Below, in pieces: positions 13,943-23,025 of a DNA stretch of 64,000 nt. The notes under the pieces are model-generated. The model was not told the origin of the DNA. It searched no databases and saw nothing but the letters and a program-made list of their open reading frames with translations. The stretch spans positions 115,738 to 179,737 of the forward strand of contig NZ_LZZW01000007.1 in assembly GCF_014170375.1 (NCBI RefSeq), read 5' to 3'. Position 1 is the first letter of the stretch. Each line of letters begins with the position of its first letter. The stretch comes from Variovorax sp. UMC13 (lineage in GTDB: Bacteria > Pseudomonadota > Gammaproteobacteria > Burkholderiales > Burkholderiaceae_C). The position numbers and the translations under genes are program-made.

Positions 13943-14359
13943 GTGAAGGACCGTGTCGCGCTGCTGCTGGCCGCCTTCTGGTGGGGCAGCCTGAGCACCG
14001 TGGGCTTCCTGGTGGTGCCGATGCTGTTCGCCAGGCTGGGCAACCCTGCGGTGGCCGGCAACTTCGCCGGCCAGCTGTTCGCGGCGCAGAGCTGGATCGC
14101 GATCGCCTGCGGCCTGGTCCTGCTGATGTACCTGCGCCAGAAGGCCGACCAGGGCTTCGACGACAACACCCGCTTCGCCATCGGCCTGGTGCTGGCCGCG
14201 CTGCTGCTGGCGCTGCTGCAGCAGTACGCGGTGGCGCCGCGCATCATGGCGCGCGACAACCTCAAGCTGTGGCACCCGGTGGGCAGCGCCATGTACCTGG
14301 CGCAGTGGGCCTGCACCGGCGTGCTGCTGTGGCGCATGGGGCGCCGCAGCGGGGGCTGA
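13943..14359 (+). CDS. DUF4149 family integral membrane protein
   Basis: A 138-residue hydrophobic protein with four predicted membrane helices (about residues 5-27, 44-64, 72-92 and 112-131), consistent with the DUF4149 family often found beside greA in Burkholderiales. Function unknown. Start GTG 13943 lies five bases after greA. Its TGA (14357-14359) abuts the stop of the convergent glycosyltransferase gene with no spacer. Confidence 0.75.
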   Translation: MKDRVALLLAAFWWGSLSTVGFLVVPMLFARLGNPAVAGNFAGQLFAAQSWIAIACGLVLLMYLRQKADQGFDDNTRFAIGLVLAALLLALLQQYAVAPRIMARDNLKLWHPVGSAMYLAQWACTGVLLWRMGRRSGG

Positions 14360-15121
14360 TCAGGCGCTGGTCCAGTAGCGGGCGATCCAGCGCGCCGGCC
14401 GGATGAAGCGGAAGGCGCGGTTGCGCCGGCCCGCCAGCGCATCCGGCGGGTTGCATTCGCCGTGGAACACCACGATGCGCGCACCCTCGGGCACGAAGGG
14501 CTCCTGCCAGTAGTTGGTCGGCCAGGTCGGGATGCCGTGGTACTTGAAGCTCGGGCACCAGGCGTCGGGCCAGTACTGCAGCCGGCCCTGGGCGTGCATG
14601 AAATCCGACAGGTAGGCCTGCTCGTTGCGGAATTTGGCCTGCACCGCGTCCATGTTGGCGCGGAAGTACGCCAGCACGTCGGCATGCGCACCCAGCTCGA
14701 AGCGGTACACCGACGAATTGCCGGTGATGCGCTCGGTGCGCCAGGGCCGCGCGTAGTCGTGGATGATCAGGAACTCGCCTGGCAGCTCGAAGAAGGCGTC
14801 GAGGCTGCCGACCACCACCACGTCGAGGTCGAGGAAGAGGGCGGTGCCGCGCAGGCCGTGCAGGTCGGCCTCGAAGGTGGTGAGCTTCTTCCAGGCCCGG
14901 TCCGGCTGGCCCGCGGGCACCTCCAGGTCGAGCGGCGGGATCGGCAGGCACTGCACCTCGCTGCGGATGCCCTGGCCGTCGTCGGTCAGGCAGACGAAAT
15001 TGAAGTCGCCGCTGAGGTTGCGGCGCACCATCGCGTAGAGCCGGTTGACGTACTCGGGGCCGTATTTCGTGCCCCACTTCATGCAGAGGATATGGCGCCG
15101 GGCGCCTTGCACCGCCGCCAA
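14360..15121 (-). CDS. Putative glycosyltransferase with DxD motif
   Basis: A 253-residue protein with a GT-A-like pattern: HILCMKWGTKYGPEYVNRLY at the N-terminus and FLDLDVVVVG with the D98-x-D100 motif expected to bind Mn and nucleotide-sugar. No signal peptide or membrane helix is evident, so it is probably cytoplasmic. Start is TTG 15121, two bases after the upstream yhbY-like stop; GTG four codons later or ATG 15082 are alternatives, and no clear Shine-Dalgarno decides. The sugar donor and acceptor cannot be told from sequence. The gene is convergent with the DUF4149 gene with no gap. Confidence 0.7.
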   Translation of the reverse strand: MAAVQGARRHILCMKWGTKYGPEYVNRLYAMVRRNLSGDFNFVCLTDDGQGIRSEVQCLPIPPLDLEVPAGQPDRAWKKLTTFEADLHGLRGTALFLDLDVVVVGSLDAFFELPGEFLIIHDYARPWRTERITGNSSVYRFELGAHADVLAYFRANMDAVQAKFRNEQAYLSDFMHAQGRLQYWPDAWCPSFKYHGIPTWPTNYWQEPFVPEGARIVVFHGECNPPDALAGRRNRAFRFIRPARWIARYWTSA

Positions 15122-15123
15122 GT

Positions 15124-15603
15124 TCAGTCTGCCTGGTTGCGCTTCTTGGCCGACAGCGGACGCGGCGGTTTGGCACGCTTGATGGTGCCGCCGGGCGTCA
15201 GGCGCTGGTTGCCCAGCACGCGCAGGGTCTTGATCTCGGGCCGCTGGCCGCCGCGCTTGCTGTACTTGAGCACCTTGACGTCACGCGGGCCGGGCATGCG
15301 GTCTTCGTCGATGACGCGTTCCTTCTCGACCTTGGGGCGCCACAGCACCAGCAGCTTGCCGATGTGCTGGATCGGCGCGGCGTCGAGTTCGTCGGCCAGC
15401 TGGGCCAGCATGGCTTCGCGGGCCGCGCGGTCGTCGGAGAAGACGCGGATCTTGATCAGGCCGTGGGCCTTGAGGGCGGCTTCGGCTTCCTTCGTGACAG
15501 CCGGGGTGAGCCCGTCGCCACCGATCATGACGATCGGATCGAGGTGGTGGGCATCGGCGCGATGCACCTTGCGTTGCGCAGGGGTAAGTTGAATGGCTGT
15601 CAT
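15124..15603 (-). CDS. yhbY: YhbY-family (CRS1/YhbY) RNA-binding protein
   Basis: Small KH-like RNA-binding protein associated with pre-50S ribosomes. The 159-residue product has the CRM domain in its first 95 residues with the GxxG loop GGDG (28-31) in [14 protein letters not shown]. coli YhbY is about 97 residues, so this one carries a basic C-terminal extension (Lys/Arg-rich, ending [11 protein letters not shown]). ATG 15603 is chosen over upstream frame extension. Divergent from rlmE with a 19-base gap, an arrangement shared by many proteobacteria. Confidence 0.88.
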   Translation of the reverse strand: MTAIQLTPAQRKVHRADAHHLDPIVMIGGDGLTPAVTKEAEAALKAHGLIKIRVFSDDRAAREAMLAQLADELDAAPIQHIGKLLVLWRPKVEKERVIDEDRMPGPRDVKVLKYSKRGGQRPEIKTLRVLGNQRLTPGGTIKRAKPPRPLSAKKRNQAD

Positions 15604-15609
15604 GCCCGT

Positions 15610-15615
15610 ATTATC
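15610..15615 (-). promoter_or_regulatory. Candidate -10 box for yhbY (predicted leaderless mRNA)
   Basis: On the minus strand GATAAT is followed by six bases and then the yhbY ATG, which would place transcription start on the A of ATG. The overlapping plus-strand reading TATTAT (15609-15614) is eight bases before the rlmE ATG. No consensus -35 is visible on either strand. Confidence 0.35.
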
Positions 15616-15622
15616 GAGGCGA

Positions 15623-16291
15623 ATGAAAGTCAAGACGAAAAGCAACAAGGTCAACAAGGCGTGGTTGAACGATCACGTGAACGACACGTACGTCAAGTTG
15701 GCCACCCGTGAGGGTTACCGCGCACGCGCGGCCTACAAGCTCAAGGAGATCGACGAGACGCTGGGACTGATCCGTCCCGGCCATCTGGTGGTCGACCTGG
15801 GCTCGACGCCGGGGGCCTGGAGCCAGTACGTGCGGCGTCGGCTTTCGCCCAGCGGCGCCGCCTCCGGCACGCTGGACGGCACCATCATCGCGCTCGACAT
15901 CCTGCCGATGGAGCCGATCGAGGGCGTGACCTTCCTGCAGGGCGATTTCCGCGAGGATGAGGTGCTGGCCAGGCTGGAAGCCGCGCTGGCGGGCCGCAAG
16001 GCCGACGTGGTCGTGTCGGACATGGCGCCGAATCTCTCGGGCATCGCCTCGGCCGACGCGGCCCGGATCTCGCACCTGGTGGAGCTGGCGATCGACTTCT
16101 CGCGCCAGCACATGAAGCCCGAAGGGGCGCTGGTCGCCAAGCTCTTTCACGGCGGCGGCTACGCCGAGCTGACCCAGCTGTTCAAGGCGAACTTCAAGAC
16201 CGTGAAGCCGATCAAGCCCAAGGCTTCGCGCGACAAATCCTCCGAAACCTTCATGGTCGGCATCGGCCTGAAGGCCGTCGACACGAATTGA
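15623..16291 (+). CDS. rlmE: 23S rRNA (uridine-2'-O)-methyltransferase RlmE (RrmJ/FtsJ)
   Basis: Methylates U2552 of 23S rRNA late in 50S assembly. The 222-residue product has the FtsJ K-D-K-E tetrad: Lys in [11 protein letters not shown], Asp in [10 protein letters not shown], Lys in [11 protein letters not shown] and Glu in SSETFMVG, plus the SAM site [17 protein letters not shown] 15623 is used; GAGG is only three bases upstream, so initiation may be weakly Shine-Dalgarno dependent or leaderless. Upstream of ftsH as in E. coli. Confidence 0.96.
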   Translation: MKVKTKSNKVNKAWLNDHVNDTYVKLATREGYRARAAYKLKEIDETLGLIRPGHLVVDLGSTPGAWSQYVRRRLSPSGAASGTLDGTIIALDILPMEPIEGVTFLQGDFREDEVLARLEAALAGRKADVVVSDMAPNLSGIASADAARISHLVELAIDFSRQHMKPEGALVAKLFHGGGYAELTQLFKANFKTVKPIKPKASRDKSSETFMVGIGLKAVDTN

Positions 16292-16359
16292 TACCTGCGC
16301 AGGGGCGCAAAACCGTGCCCCGGCTGTGGCTGCTTGCGGGAAATCACGGTGTTTCACGG

Positions 16360-16376
16360 CTTGAAAAGCCTAAAAT
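16360..16376 (+). promoter_or_regulatory. Candidate ftsH promoter elements
   Basis: CTTGAAA (16360-16366) matches the heat-shock sigma-32 -35 element and TAAAAT (16371-16376) resembles a sigma-70 -10 box. They are not correctly spaced with each other, and no CCCCAT-type -10 follows. GGCTT-GAA-AAGCC around it also forms a short hairpin. E. coli rrmJ-ftsH is heat-shock controlled, which makes the motif worth noting but not proven. Confidence 0.3.
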
Positions 16377-16387
16377 GGTCATCAATT

Positions 16388-16429
16388 GCGTGACCTGGGC
16401 GAAGTTTCATTTCGCTGTCACGCGCTTTT
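16388..16429 (+). promoter_or_regulatory. Nested stem-loop with T-run in the ftsH leader
   Basis: Outer arms GCGTGAC (16388-16394) and GTCACGC (16417-16423) enclose inner arms GCGAA (16399-16403) and TTCGC (16411-16415); TTTT follows at 16426-16429, and the ftsH Shine-Dalgarno GGAG is at 16434-16437. It resembles an intrinsic terminator or attenuator placed just before the start codon. Confidence 0.45.
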
Positions 16430-16443
16430 GACTGGAGCTTCGT

Positions 16444-18363
16444 TTGAACAATCAGTGGTTTTCCAAAGTTGCCGTCTGGCTTGTCATCGCGATGGTGTTG
16501 TTCACTGTGTTCAAGCAGTTCGACACCCGCGGTGCCGCCGGCGCCGGCAGCGTCGGTTATTCGGACTTCCTCGAAGAGGTCCGCGGTAACCGCATCAAGA
16601 GTGCCACCATCCAGGAAGGCCAGGGCGGCGGAAGCGAGATCGTGGCGATCACCAACGACGATCGCCGCATCCGCACCACCGCCACCTACCTCGACCGTGG
16701 CCTGATCGGCGACCTGATCGCCAACAACGTCAAGTTCGACGTCAAGCCGCGCGAAGAGGGCTCGCTCCTCATGACGCTGCTGGTCAGTTGGGGGCCGATG
16801 CTGCTGCTGATCGGCGTGTGGGTCTACTTCATGCGACAGATGCAGGGCGGCGGCAAGGGCGGGGCCTTCAGCTTCGGCAAGAGCAAGGCCCGCATGCTGG
16901 ACGAGAACACCAACAACGTGACCTTCGCCGACGTGGCGGGTTGCGACGAGGCCAAGGAAGAAGTCAAGGAGGTCGTCGACTTCCTGAAGGACCCGGGCCG
17001 CTTCCAGAAGCTCGGCGGCCGCATCCCGCGCGGCCTGCTGCTGGTCGGCCCTCCGGGCACCGGCAAGACGCTGCTGGCCAAGTCGATCGCCGGCGAAGCC
17101 AAGGTGCCTTTCTTCTCGATCTCGGGTTCCGACTTCGTCGAGATGTTCGTCGGCGTGGGCGCGGCCCGTGTGCGCGACATGTTCGAGAACGCCAAGAAGA
17201 ACGCCCCCTGCATCATCTTCATCGATGAAATCGACGCGGTGGGCCGCCAGCGCGGCGCCGGCCTCGGCGGCGGCAACGACGAACGCGAACAGACCTTGAA
17301 CCAGATGCTGGTCGAGATGGACGGCTTCGAAACCAACCTCGGCGTGATCGTCGTGGCAGCCACCAACCGCCCGGACATCCTGGACGCCGCGCTGCTGCGC
17401 CCGGGCCGTTTCGACCGCCAGGTCTACGTCACGCTGCCGGACATCCGCGGCCGCGAGCAGATCCTGGGCGTGCACATGCGCAAGGTCCCGCTGGGCCAGG
17501 ACGTCAACGCGAGCATCATCGCGCGCGGCACGCCCGGCATGTCGGGCGCCGACCTGGCCAACCTGTGCAACGAGGCCGCGCTGATGGCCGCGCGCCGCAA
17601 TGCGCGCGTGGTCGAGATGCAGGACTTCGAGAAGGCCAAGGACAAGATCTTCATGGGTCCCGAGCGCAAGAGCATGGTCATGCCCGAGGAAGAGCGCCGC
17701 AACACGGCCTACCACGAGTCCGGCCACGCCCTGATCGGCAAGCTGCTGCCCAAGTGCGACCCGGTGCACAAGGTCACGATCATCCCGCGCGGCCGCGCCC
17801 TGGGCGTGACCATGAGCCTGCCGGCGCAGGATCGCTACAGCTACGACCGCGAGTACATGCTCAACCAGATCAGCATGCTGTTCGGCGGCCGCATCGCCGA
17901 GGAAGTGTTCATGCACCAGATGACCACCGGCGCCAGCAACGACTTCGAGCGCGCGACCTCGATCGCCCGCGACATGGTCACGCGCTACGGCATGACCGAT
18001 GCGCTGGGCCCGATGGTCTACGCCGAGAACGAAGGCGAAGTGTTCCTGGGTCGCTCGGTCACCAAGACGACCAACATGAGCGAACAGACCATGGAAAAGG
18101 TCGACGGCGAAGTGCGTCGCATCATCGACGAGCAGTACGCGCTGGCGCGCAGCCTGATCGAGGAGAACAGCGACAAGATGCACGCCATGGCCAAGGCCCT
18201 GCTCGAGTGGGAAACCATCGACTCGGAACAGCTCGACGACATCATGGCCGGCCGCGAACCGCGTCCGCCCAAGGACTGGACGCCGCGCATCCCGCCGTCG
18301 AACAACGGCGGCAGCGGCGGCACGCCGGCGGTCGCGACCGATCCGGCGCCCACCGCGGCCTGA
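16444..18363 (+). CDS. ftsH: ATP-dependent zinc metalloprotease FtsH
   Basis: Membrane-anchored AAA+ protease that degrades sigma-32, LpxC and damaged membrane proteins. The 639-residue product has an N-terminal membrane helix (about 5-23), a periplasmic domain, a second helix (about 107-125), an AAA+ domain with Walker A GPPGTGKT (202-209) and an M41 peptidase domain with HESGH (zinc ligands H424 and H428, catalytic E425). The start is TTG 16444, supported by GGAG six bases upstream and the family N-terminus [12 protein letters not shown] strong terminator lies directly downstream. Confidence 0.98.
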   Translation: MNNQWFSKVAVWLVIAMVLFTVFKQFDTRGAAGAGSVGYSDFLEEVRGNRIKSATIQEGQGGGSEIVAITNDDRRIRTTATYLDRGLIGDLIANNVKFDVKPREEGSLLMTLLVSWGPMLLLIGVWVYFMRQMQGGGKGGAFSFGKSKARMLDENTNNVTFADVAGCDEAKEEVKEVVDFLKDPGRFQKLGGRIPRGLLLVGPPGTGKTLLAKSIAGEAKVPFFSISGSDFVEMFVGVGAARVRDMFENAKKNAPCIIFIDEIDAVGRQRGAGLGGGNDEREQTLNQMLVEMDGFETNLGVIVVAATNRPDILDAALLRPGRFDRQVYVTLPDIRGREQILGVHMRKVPLGQDVNASIIARGTPGMSGADLANLCNEAALMAARRNARVVEMQDFEKAKDKIFMGPERKSMVMPEEERRNTAYHESGHALIGKLLPKCDPVHKVTIIPRGRALGVTMSLPAQDRYSYDREYMLNQISMLFGGRIAEEVFMHQMTTGASNDFERATSIARDMVTRYGMTDALGPMVYAENEGEVFLGRSVTKTTNMSEQTMEKVDGEVRRIIDEQYALARSLIEENSDKMHAMAKALLEWETIDSEQLDDIMAGREPRPPKDWTPRIPPSNNGGSGGTPAVATDPAPTAA

Positions 18364-18383
18364 GCATGGCGCAGTGCAGATCG

Positions 18384-18408
18384 ACGGGGCCTTTGGCCCC
18401 GTTTTTTC
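18384..18408 (+). terminator. Rho-independent terminator after ftsH
   Basis: Stem ACGGGGCC (18384-18391) and GGCCCCGT (18395-18402) with loop TTT, followed by a six-T run. It lies 21 bases after the ftsH stop and 17 bases before the folP start. Confidence 0.9.
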
Positions 18409-18424
18409 GTCCTGGGGCCAGCGC

Positions 18425-19303
18425 ATGACCACAGCTCCTTCGAACTGGCGCACCACGCGCTTCCTGGTCGACTTGTCGCGACCGCGCGTGATGGGCATCG
18501 TCAACGTCACACCCGATTCCTTCTCCGACGGCGGTGCCCATGCCTCGACCCAGGCCGCGCTGCGGCACTGCGAGGCCCTGGTGGCGCAAGGCGCCGACAT
18601 GCTCGACATCGGCGGCGAGTCGACCCGGCCGGGCAGCCCGGCGGTGCCGCTGGATCAGGAGCTCGAGCGCGTGCTGCCGGTGGTGCGCGAGGCGGTGCGC
18701 CTGGGCGTGCCGATTTCGGTAGACACCTCCAAGGCCGGGGTGATGCGCGCCGTGCTCGACTTGGGCGCGGACATCGTCAACGACATCTGGGCGCTGCGGC
18801 AACCTGATGCGCTGGCAGCGGTGGCGCAGCACCCGTCGTGCGGCATCTGCCTGATGCACATGCACCGCGATCCGCAGACCATGCAGGCCCAGCCCATGGA
18901 GGGCGATGTGGTGCCCCAGGTGCGCGCGTTCCTTGCGGCCCACGCACAGGCCCTGCGCGACCTGCGCGTGGACCCCTCACGCATCGTGCTCGACCCCGGC
19001 ATCGGTTTCGGCAAGACCGTGAGGCAGAATTTCGCCCTGCTGGCGCGGCAGCGCGCGCTGCTGGACCTGGGTTACCCGCTGCTGGCCGGCTGGTCGCGCA
19101 AGTCCTCGCTCGGCACCGTGACCGGCATCGAGCACGCAGGCGAGCGCATGGTGCCGAGCGTGGCCGCAGCCCTGCTGGCGGCCGAGCGCGGCGCTGTCAT
19201 CCTGCGCGTGCACGATGTGCGCGACACCGTCGCGGCGCTGGCCGTGCGGCAGGCGGAGCAGGACGCCCAGACACAAGATCACCAAGACAAGACGACACCA
19301 TGA
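18425..19303 (+). CDS. folP: Dihydropteroate synthase
   Basis: Condenses para-aminobenzoate with dihydropterin pyrophosphate in folate synthesis; target of sulfonamides. The 292-residue TIM barrel has both signatures: [15 protein letters not shown] (residues about 23-37) and the [15 protein letters not shown] strand-2 motif, plus [10 protein letters not shown] and the C-terminal RVHDV. ATG 18425 follows the ftsH terminator. It overlaps glmM by four bases (ATGA), the folP-glmM pair being conserved as in E. coli. Confidence 0.96.
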   Translation: MTTAPSNWRTTRFLVDLSRPRVMGIVNVTPDSFSDGGAHASTQAALRHCEALVAQGADMLDIGGESTRPGSPAVPLDQELERVLPVVREAVRLGVPISVDTSKAGVMRAVLDLGADIVNDIWALRQPDALAAVAQHPSCGICLMHMHRDPQTMQAQPMEGDVVPQVRAFLAAHAQALRDLRVDPSRIVLDPGIGFGKTVRQNFALLARQRALLDLGYPLLAGWSRKSSLGTVTGIEHAGERMVPSVAAALLAAERGAVILRVHDVRDTVAALAVRQAEQDAQTQDHQDKTTP

Positions 19304-20631
19304 CACGACAGTATTTCGGCACCGACGGCATTCGCGGCACGGTCGGCCAGGCCCCCATCACTCCCGACTTCGTGCTGCGCCTCGCGCATGCCGTGGGCCG
19401 GGTGCTCAAGAAGACCCAGAAGCGCCCGGTGGTGCTGATCGGCAAGGACACGCGGATCTCGGGCTACATGCTCGAATCGGCGCTCGAATCGGGCTTCAAC
19501 TCGGCCGGCGTCGACGTGGTGCTGCTCGGTCCGCTGCCGACGCCCGGCGTGGCCTACCTCACGCGGGCGCAGCGCGCCAGCCTGGGGGTGGTGATCAGCG
19601 CCAGCCACAACGCCTTCGCCGACAACGGCATCAAGTTCTTCAGCGCGCAGGGCACCAAGCTCGACGATGCCTGGGAACTGGCGGTCGAGGCCGCGCTGGA
19701 GGAGGCCCCGGTGTGGGCCGATTCGGCCAACCTCGGCCGGGCCCGCCGCCTCGACGACGCCTCGGGCCGCTACATCGAGTTCTGCAAGAGCACCTTCGCC
19801 AACGACCTCACGCTGCGCGACATGAAGCTGGTGGTCGACGCCGCGCACGGCGCGGCCTACCAGGTGGCGCCCAACGTGTTCCACGAGCTGGGCGCGGAGG
19901 TCAGCACCATCGGCGTCTCGCCCGACGGACTCAACATCAACAAGAACGTCGGCGCGACGCATCCCGAGGCGCTGGTGGCCGCCGTCACGGCGCAGCAGGC
20001 CGACTACGGCATCGCGCTCGACGGCGACGCCGACCGGCTGCAGCTGGTGGACGCCAGCGGCCGCTTGTTCAACGGCGACGAACTGCTCTATCTGATGGTG
20101 CGCGAGCGCATCGAGCGCGGCGAGAAGCCGGTGGGCGTGGTGGGCACGCTGATGACCAACAAGGCGGTGGAGATCGCGCTGCGCAAGCTGGGCATCGAGT
20201 TCGTGCGCGCCAAGGTCGGCGACCGCTACGTGCTCGAGGAGCTCGAGAAGCGCGGCTGGCTGCTGGGCGGCGAGAGCTCGGGCCATCTGCTCGCGCTCGA
20301 CCGCCACACCACCGGCGACGGCATCGTGAGCGCGCTGCAGGTGCTGCAGGCCTGCCAGCGCAGCGGCAAGACGGTGGCCGAGCTGCTGTCCGACGTGGTG
20401 CTGTTCCCCCAGACCATGATCAACGTGCGGCTCCGGCCCGGCCAGGACTGGAAGGGCAATGCCGCGCTGGCCGCCGAGACGCGGCGCACCGAAGCCGAGC
20501 TGGGCGATGCGGGCCGGGTGCTGATCCGGGCCAGCGGCACCGAGCCGCTGGTGCGCGTGATGGTGGAGGCGCGCGACCGCGAGCAGGCCGACGCCTTCGC
20601 GCGGCGCATGGCGGCCACGCTCGAGGACTGA
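19300..20631 (+). CDS. glmM: Phosphoglucosamine mutase
   Basis: Converts glucosamine-6-phosphate to glucosamine-1-phosphate for UDP-GlcNAc, feeding peptidoglycan and lipid A. The 443-residue product begins with [13 protein letters not shown], has the phosphoserine loop [10 protein letters not shown] with active Ser102 (same number as in E. coli), the metal loop DGDADRLQ and sugar-binding GGESSGH. ATG overlaps folP; the MOSC gene starts one base after its stop. Confidence 0.97.
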   Translation: MTRQYFGTDGIRGTVGQAPITPDFVLRLAHAVGRVLKKTQKRPVVLIGKDTRISGYMLESALESGFNSAGVDVVLLGPLPTPGVAYLTRAQRASLGVVISASHNAFADNGIKFFSAQGTKLDDAWELAVEAALEEAPVWADSANLGRARRLDDASGRYIEFCKSTFANDLTLRDMKLVVDAAHGAAYQVAPNVFHELGAEVSTIGVSPDGLNINKNVGATHPEALVAAVTAQQADYGIALDGDADRLQLVDASGRLFNGDELLYLMVRERIERGEKPVGVVGTLMTNKAVEIALRKLGIEFVRAKVGDRYVLEELEKRGWLLGGESSGHLLALDRHTTGDGIVSALQVLQACQRSGKTVAELLSDVVLFPQTMINVRLRPGQDWKGNAALAAETRRTEAELGDAGRVLIRASGTEPLVRVMVEARDREQADAFARRMAATLED

Positions 20632-20632
20632 G

Positions 20633-21178
20633 ATGGCGGGCGCCACGGTGAGCGCGGTGCATCGCAGCACGCTGCACAGCTTCTCCAAGTTCACCGAGCC
20701 CGCGATCCGACTGATCGCGGGGCTGGGTGTCGAGGACGACGCACATGCCGGCACCACGGTCCAGCACCGCTCGCGCGTCGCGCGCAACCCGGGCGCCCCC
20801 AACCTGCGGCAGGTGCACCTGATCCACGCCGAGCTGTTCGACGAGCTCATGGCCGCGGGCTTCGCGGTCTGGCCCGGGGACCTGGGCGAGAACCTCACGA
20901 CGCAGGGCATCGCGCTGCTGGAACTGCCCACCGGCACGCGGCTGCACATCGGCGCGGACGCCGTGGTCGAGCTCACCGGGCTGCGCAACCCCTGCAGCCA
21001 GATCGACCGCTTCCAGCGCGGCCTGATGGCCGCCACGCTGGCGCGCGACGCCCGGGGCGAACTGGTGCGCAAGGCGGGCGTGATGGCCGTGGTGTGCCAA
21101 GGCGGGGAGGTCCGCGCCGGTGATGCCATTCGAATCGAAATGCCGGCGGCCGACGCCCGGCGACTGGAGCCTGTGTGA
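20633..21178 (+). CDS. MOSC domain-containing protein
   Basis: A 181-residue stand-alone MOSC (molybdenum cofactor sulfurase C-terminal) domain protein. The conserved Cys is C121 in LTGLRNPCSQID, with PGDLGENLTTQGI before it as in YiiM-type proteins. Members are thought to carry out sulfur or oxygen transfer with Mo cofactor or, for YiiM, reduction of N-hydroxylated compounds; the exact role here is unknown. Tightly linked to glmM upstream and a GNAT gene downstream (four-base overlap). Confidence 0.85.
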   Translation: MAGATVSAVHRSTLHSFSKFTEPAIRLIAGLGVEDDAHAGTTVQHRSRVARNPGAPNLRQVHLIHAELFDELMAAGFAVWPGDLGENLTTQGIALLELPTGTRLHIGADAVVELTGLRNPCSQIDRFQRGLMAATLARDARGELVRKAGVMAVVCQGGEVRAGDAIRIEMPAADARRLEPV

Positions 21179-21654
21179 TCGATATCGTCCTGGCCGACTA
21201 CGGCCATCCTGTCCACGCCGCGGCGTTGGTGAATCTGCTCGATGCCTATGCGCGCGATCCGGCCGGCGGCGGCCAGCCGCTGAGCGACACGGTGCGCGCG
21301 GGCCTGCCGGCCGCGCTCGCGGCGCGGCCACAGGCCTTCAGCGTGCTGGCCTTCGACGGTGCGCAGGCGGTCGGCCTGATCAACTGCATCGAGGGCTTCT
21401 CCACCTTTGCCTGCCGTCCGCTGGTGAACGTGCACGACGTGGTGGTGGCGGCCAGCCATCGCGGCCAGCGCATCACGCAGCGCATGCTCGCGCGCGTGGA
21501 GGCAGAGGCCGTGGCGCGCGGCGCCTGCAAGCTCACGCTGGAGGTGCTGCAGGGCAATGCGCCGGCGGTGCGCGCCTACGAGCGCGAAGGCTTCGCGGGC
21601 TACCAGCTCGATCCGGCCTTCGGCTCGGCGCTGTTCATGCAGAAGCCGCTCTAG
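21175..21654 (+). CDS. GNAT-family N-acetyltransferase
   Basis: A 159-residue single GNAT domain. The acetyl-CoA P-loop is ASHRGQRITQRMLARVEA (about residues 96-113) and the C-terminal NAPAVRAYEREGFAGYQ motif is typical. Substrate unknown. The start is GTG 21175, overlapping the MOSC stop by four bases. Last gene of the folP cluster; it converges on the acyl-CoA dehydrogenase operon. Confidence 0.85.
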   Translation: MIDIVLADYGHPVHAAALVNLLDAYARDPAGGGQPLSDTVRAGLPAALAARPQAFSVLAFDGAQAVGLINCIEGFSTFACRPLVNVHDVVVAASHRGQRITQRMLARVEAEAVARGACKLTLEVLQGNAPAVRAYEREGFAGYQLDPAFGSALFMQKPL

Positions 21655-21663
21655 CACGGGCGC

Positions 21664-21700
21664 AAAAAAAGCCGCCGGCGCAGCAAGGCGCGGGCGGCTT
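21664..21700 (-). terminator. Rho-independent terminator of the acyl-CoA operon
   Basis: Read on the minus strand, AAGCCGCC pairs with GGCGGCTT across a loop of about 16 bases and is followed by a run of T (bases 21670-21664). It is 17 bases beyond the acyl-CoA dehydrogenase stop. Confidence 0.8.
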
Positions 21701-21716
21701 CACGGCCTCGGGTGGA

Positions 21717-22988
21717 TCAGAAGCGCGTGACGGGCGGCTCGATCTCGCGCTTGTCGGCGGCGTAGCGGCCCAGCTCCCACTTGGCGATCGCATTGCGGTG
21801 CACTTCGTCCGGACCGTCGGCGAAGCGCAGCGTGCGGGCGTGTGCGTAGGCGTTGGCGAGCGGGAAGTCGTCGGACATGCCGCCGCCGCCATGGACCTGC
21901 ATGGCCCAGTCGATCACCTGGCAGGCCATCGACGGCGCCACCACCTTGATCATCGCGATCTCGTTCTTCGCGACCTTGTTGCCAGCCACGTCCATCAGCC
22001 AGGCGGCCTTGAGCGTGAGCAGGCGCGCCATGTCGATCTTGCAGCGCGCTTCGGCGATGCGTTCCTGCGTGACGGTCTGCGAGGCGACGGTCTTGCCGAA
22101 GGCCACGCGAGAGGAGGCGCGGCGGCACATCAGCTCGAGCGCGCGCTCGGCCAGGCCGATCAGGCGCATGCAGTGGTGGATGCGTCCCGGGCCGAGGCGC
22201 CCCTGGGCGATCTCGAAGCCGCGGCCTTCGCCCAGCAGGATGTTGTCGACCGGCACGCGCACGTTCTCGAAGGTCATCTCGACGTGGCCGTGCGGCGCAT
22301 CGTCGTAGCCCATCACGTTGAGCGGGCGGATCACCTTGATGCCGGGTGCGTCGGCCGGCACGATCACCATGCTCTGCTGCGAATGCCGGGCCGCTTCGGG
22401 GTCGGTCTTGCCCATGGTGATGTAGACCGCGCAGCGCGGGTCGGCGGCGCCGGAGATCCACCACTTGCGGCCGTTGATCACGTACTCGTTGCCCTGGCGC
22501 TCGATGCGGGTGGCGATGTTGGTCGCATCGCTCGAGGCCACGTCGGGCTCGGTCATGGCGAAGGCCGAGCGGATCTGGCCTTCGAGCAGCGGCTTGAGCC
22601 AGCGCGCCTTGATGGCTTCCGAGCCGTAGCGTGCGATGGTCTCCATGTTGCCGGTGTCGGGTGCCGAGCAGTTGAAGGCTTCCGAGGCCCATGGCACCCG
22701 GCCCATGATCTCGGCCAGCGGCGCGTATTCCTGGTTGGTCAGGCCGGCACCTTCGTAGCCCGAGGCGGCCGCGCTGTCGACCGGCAGGAACAGGTTCCAC
22801 AGGCCCTGGGCCTTGGCCTTCTCCTTGACCTGCTCCACGGTCTTGAGCGCGCTCCAGCGCTTGCCCGCGGCCGTGTTGGCGGCCAGCTCGGCCGTGTAGG
22901 CGGCCTCGGCCGGATAGATGTGCTCGTCCATGAAAGCGCTCACGCGCTTCTGCAAGTCCTGGGTCTTGGCGGAATACTCGAAGTCCAT
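21717..22988 (-). CDS. Acyl-CoA dehydrogenase
   Basis: FAD flavoprotein that desaturates acyl-CoA thioesters. The 423-residue product has the N-terminal helical domain, a middle beta domain with [15 protein letters not shown] and [11 protein letters not shown], and a C-terminal four-helix domain with [15 protein letters not shown]. The N-terminal part ([20 protein letters not shown]) matches the ACAD10/11-like group that is often paired with an APH-type kinase, and that gene is directly upstream here. Start ATG 22988 has GGAG eight bases ahead on the minus strand. Chain-length specificity unknown. Confidence 0.92.
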   Translation of the reverse strand: MDFEYSAKTQDLQKRVSAFMDEHIYPAEAAYTAELAANTAAGKRWSALKTVEQVKEKAKAQGLWNLFLPVDSAAASGYEGAGLTNQEYAPLAEIMGRVPWASEAFNCSAPDTGNMETIARYGSEAIKARWLKPLLEGQIRSAFAMTEPDVASSDATNIATRIERQGNEYVINGRKWWISGAADPRCAVYITMGKTDPEAARHSQQSMVIVPADAPGIKVIRPLNVMGYDDAPHGHVEMTFENVRVPVDNILLGEGRGFEIAQGRLGPGRIHHCMRLIGLAERALELMCRRASSRVAFGKTVASQTVTQERIAEARCKIDMARLLTLKAAWLMDVAGNKVAKNEIAMIKVVAPSMACQVIDWAMQVHGGGGMSDDFPLANAYAHARTLRFADGPDEVHRNAIAKWELGRYAADKREIEPPVTRF

Positions 22989-23025
22989 TGGTCGTCTCCT
23001 GGGGTGAACGGTTGAATCTCGGCGC

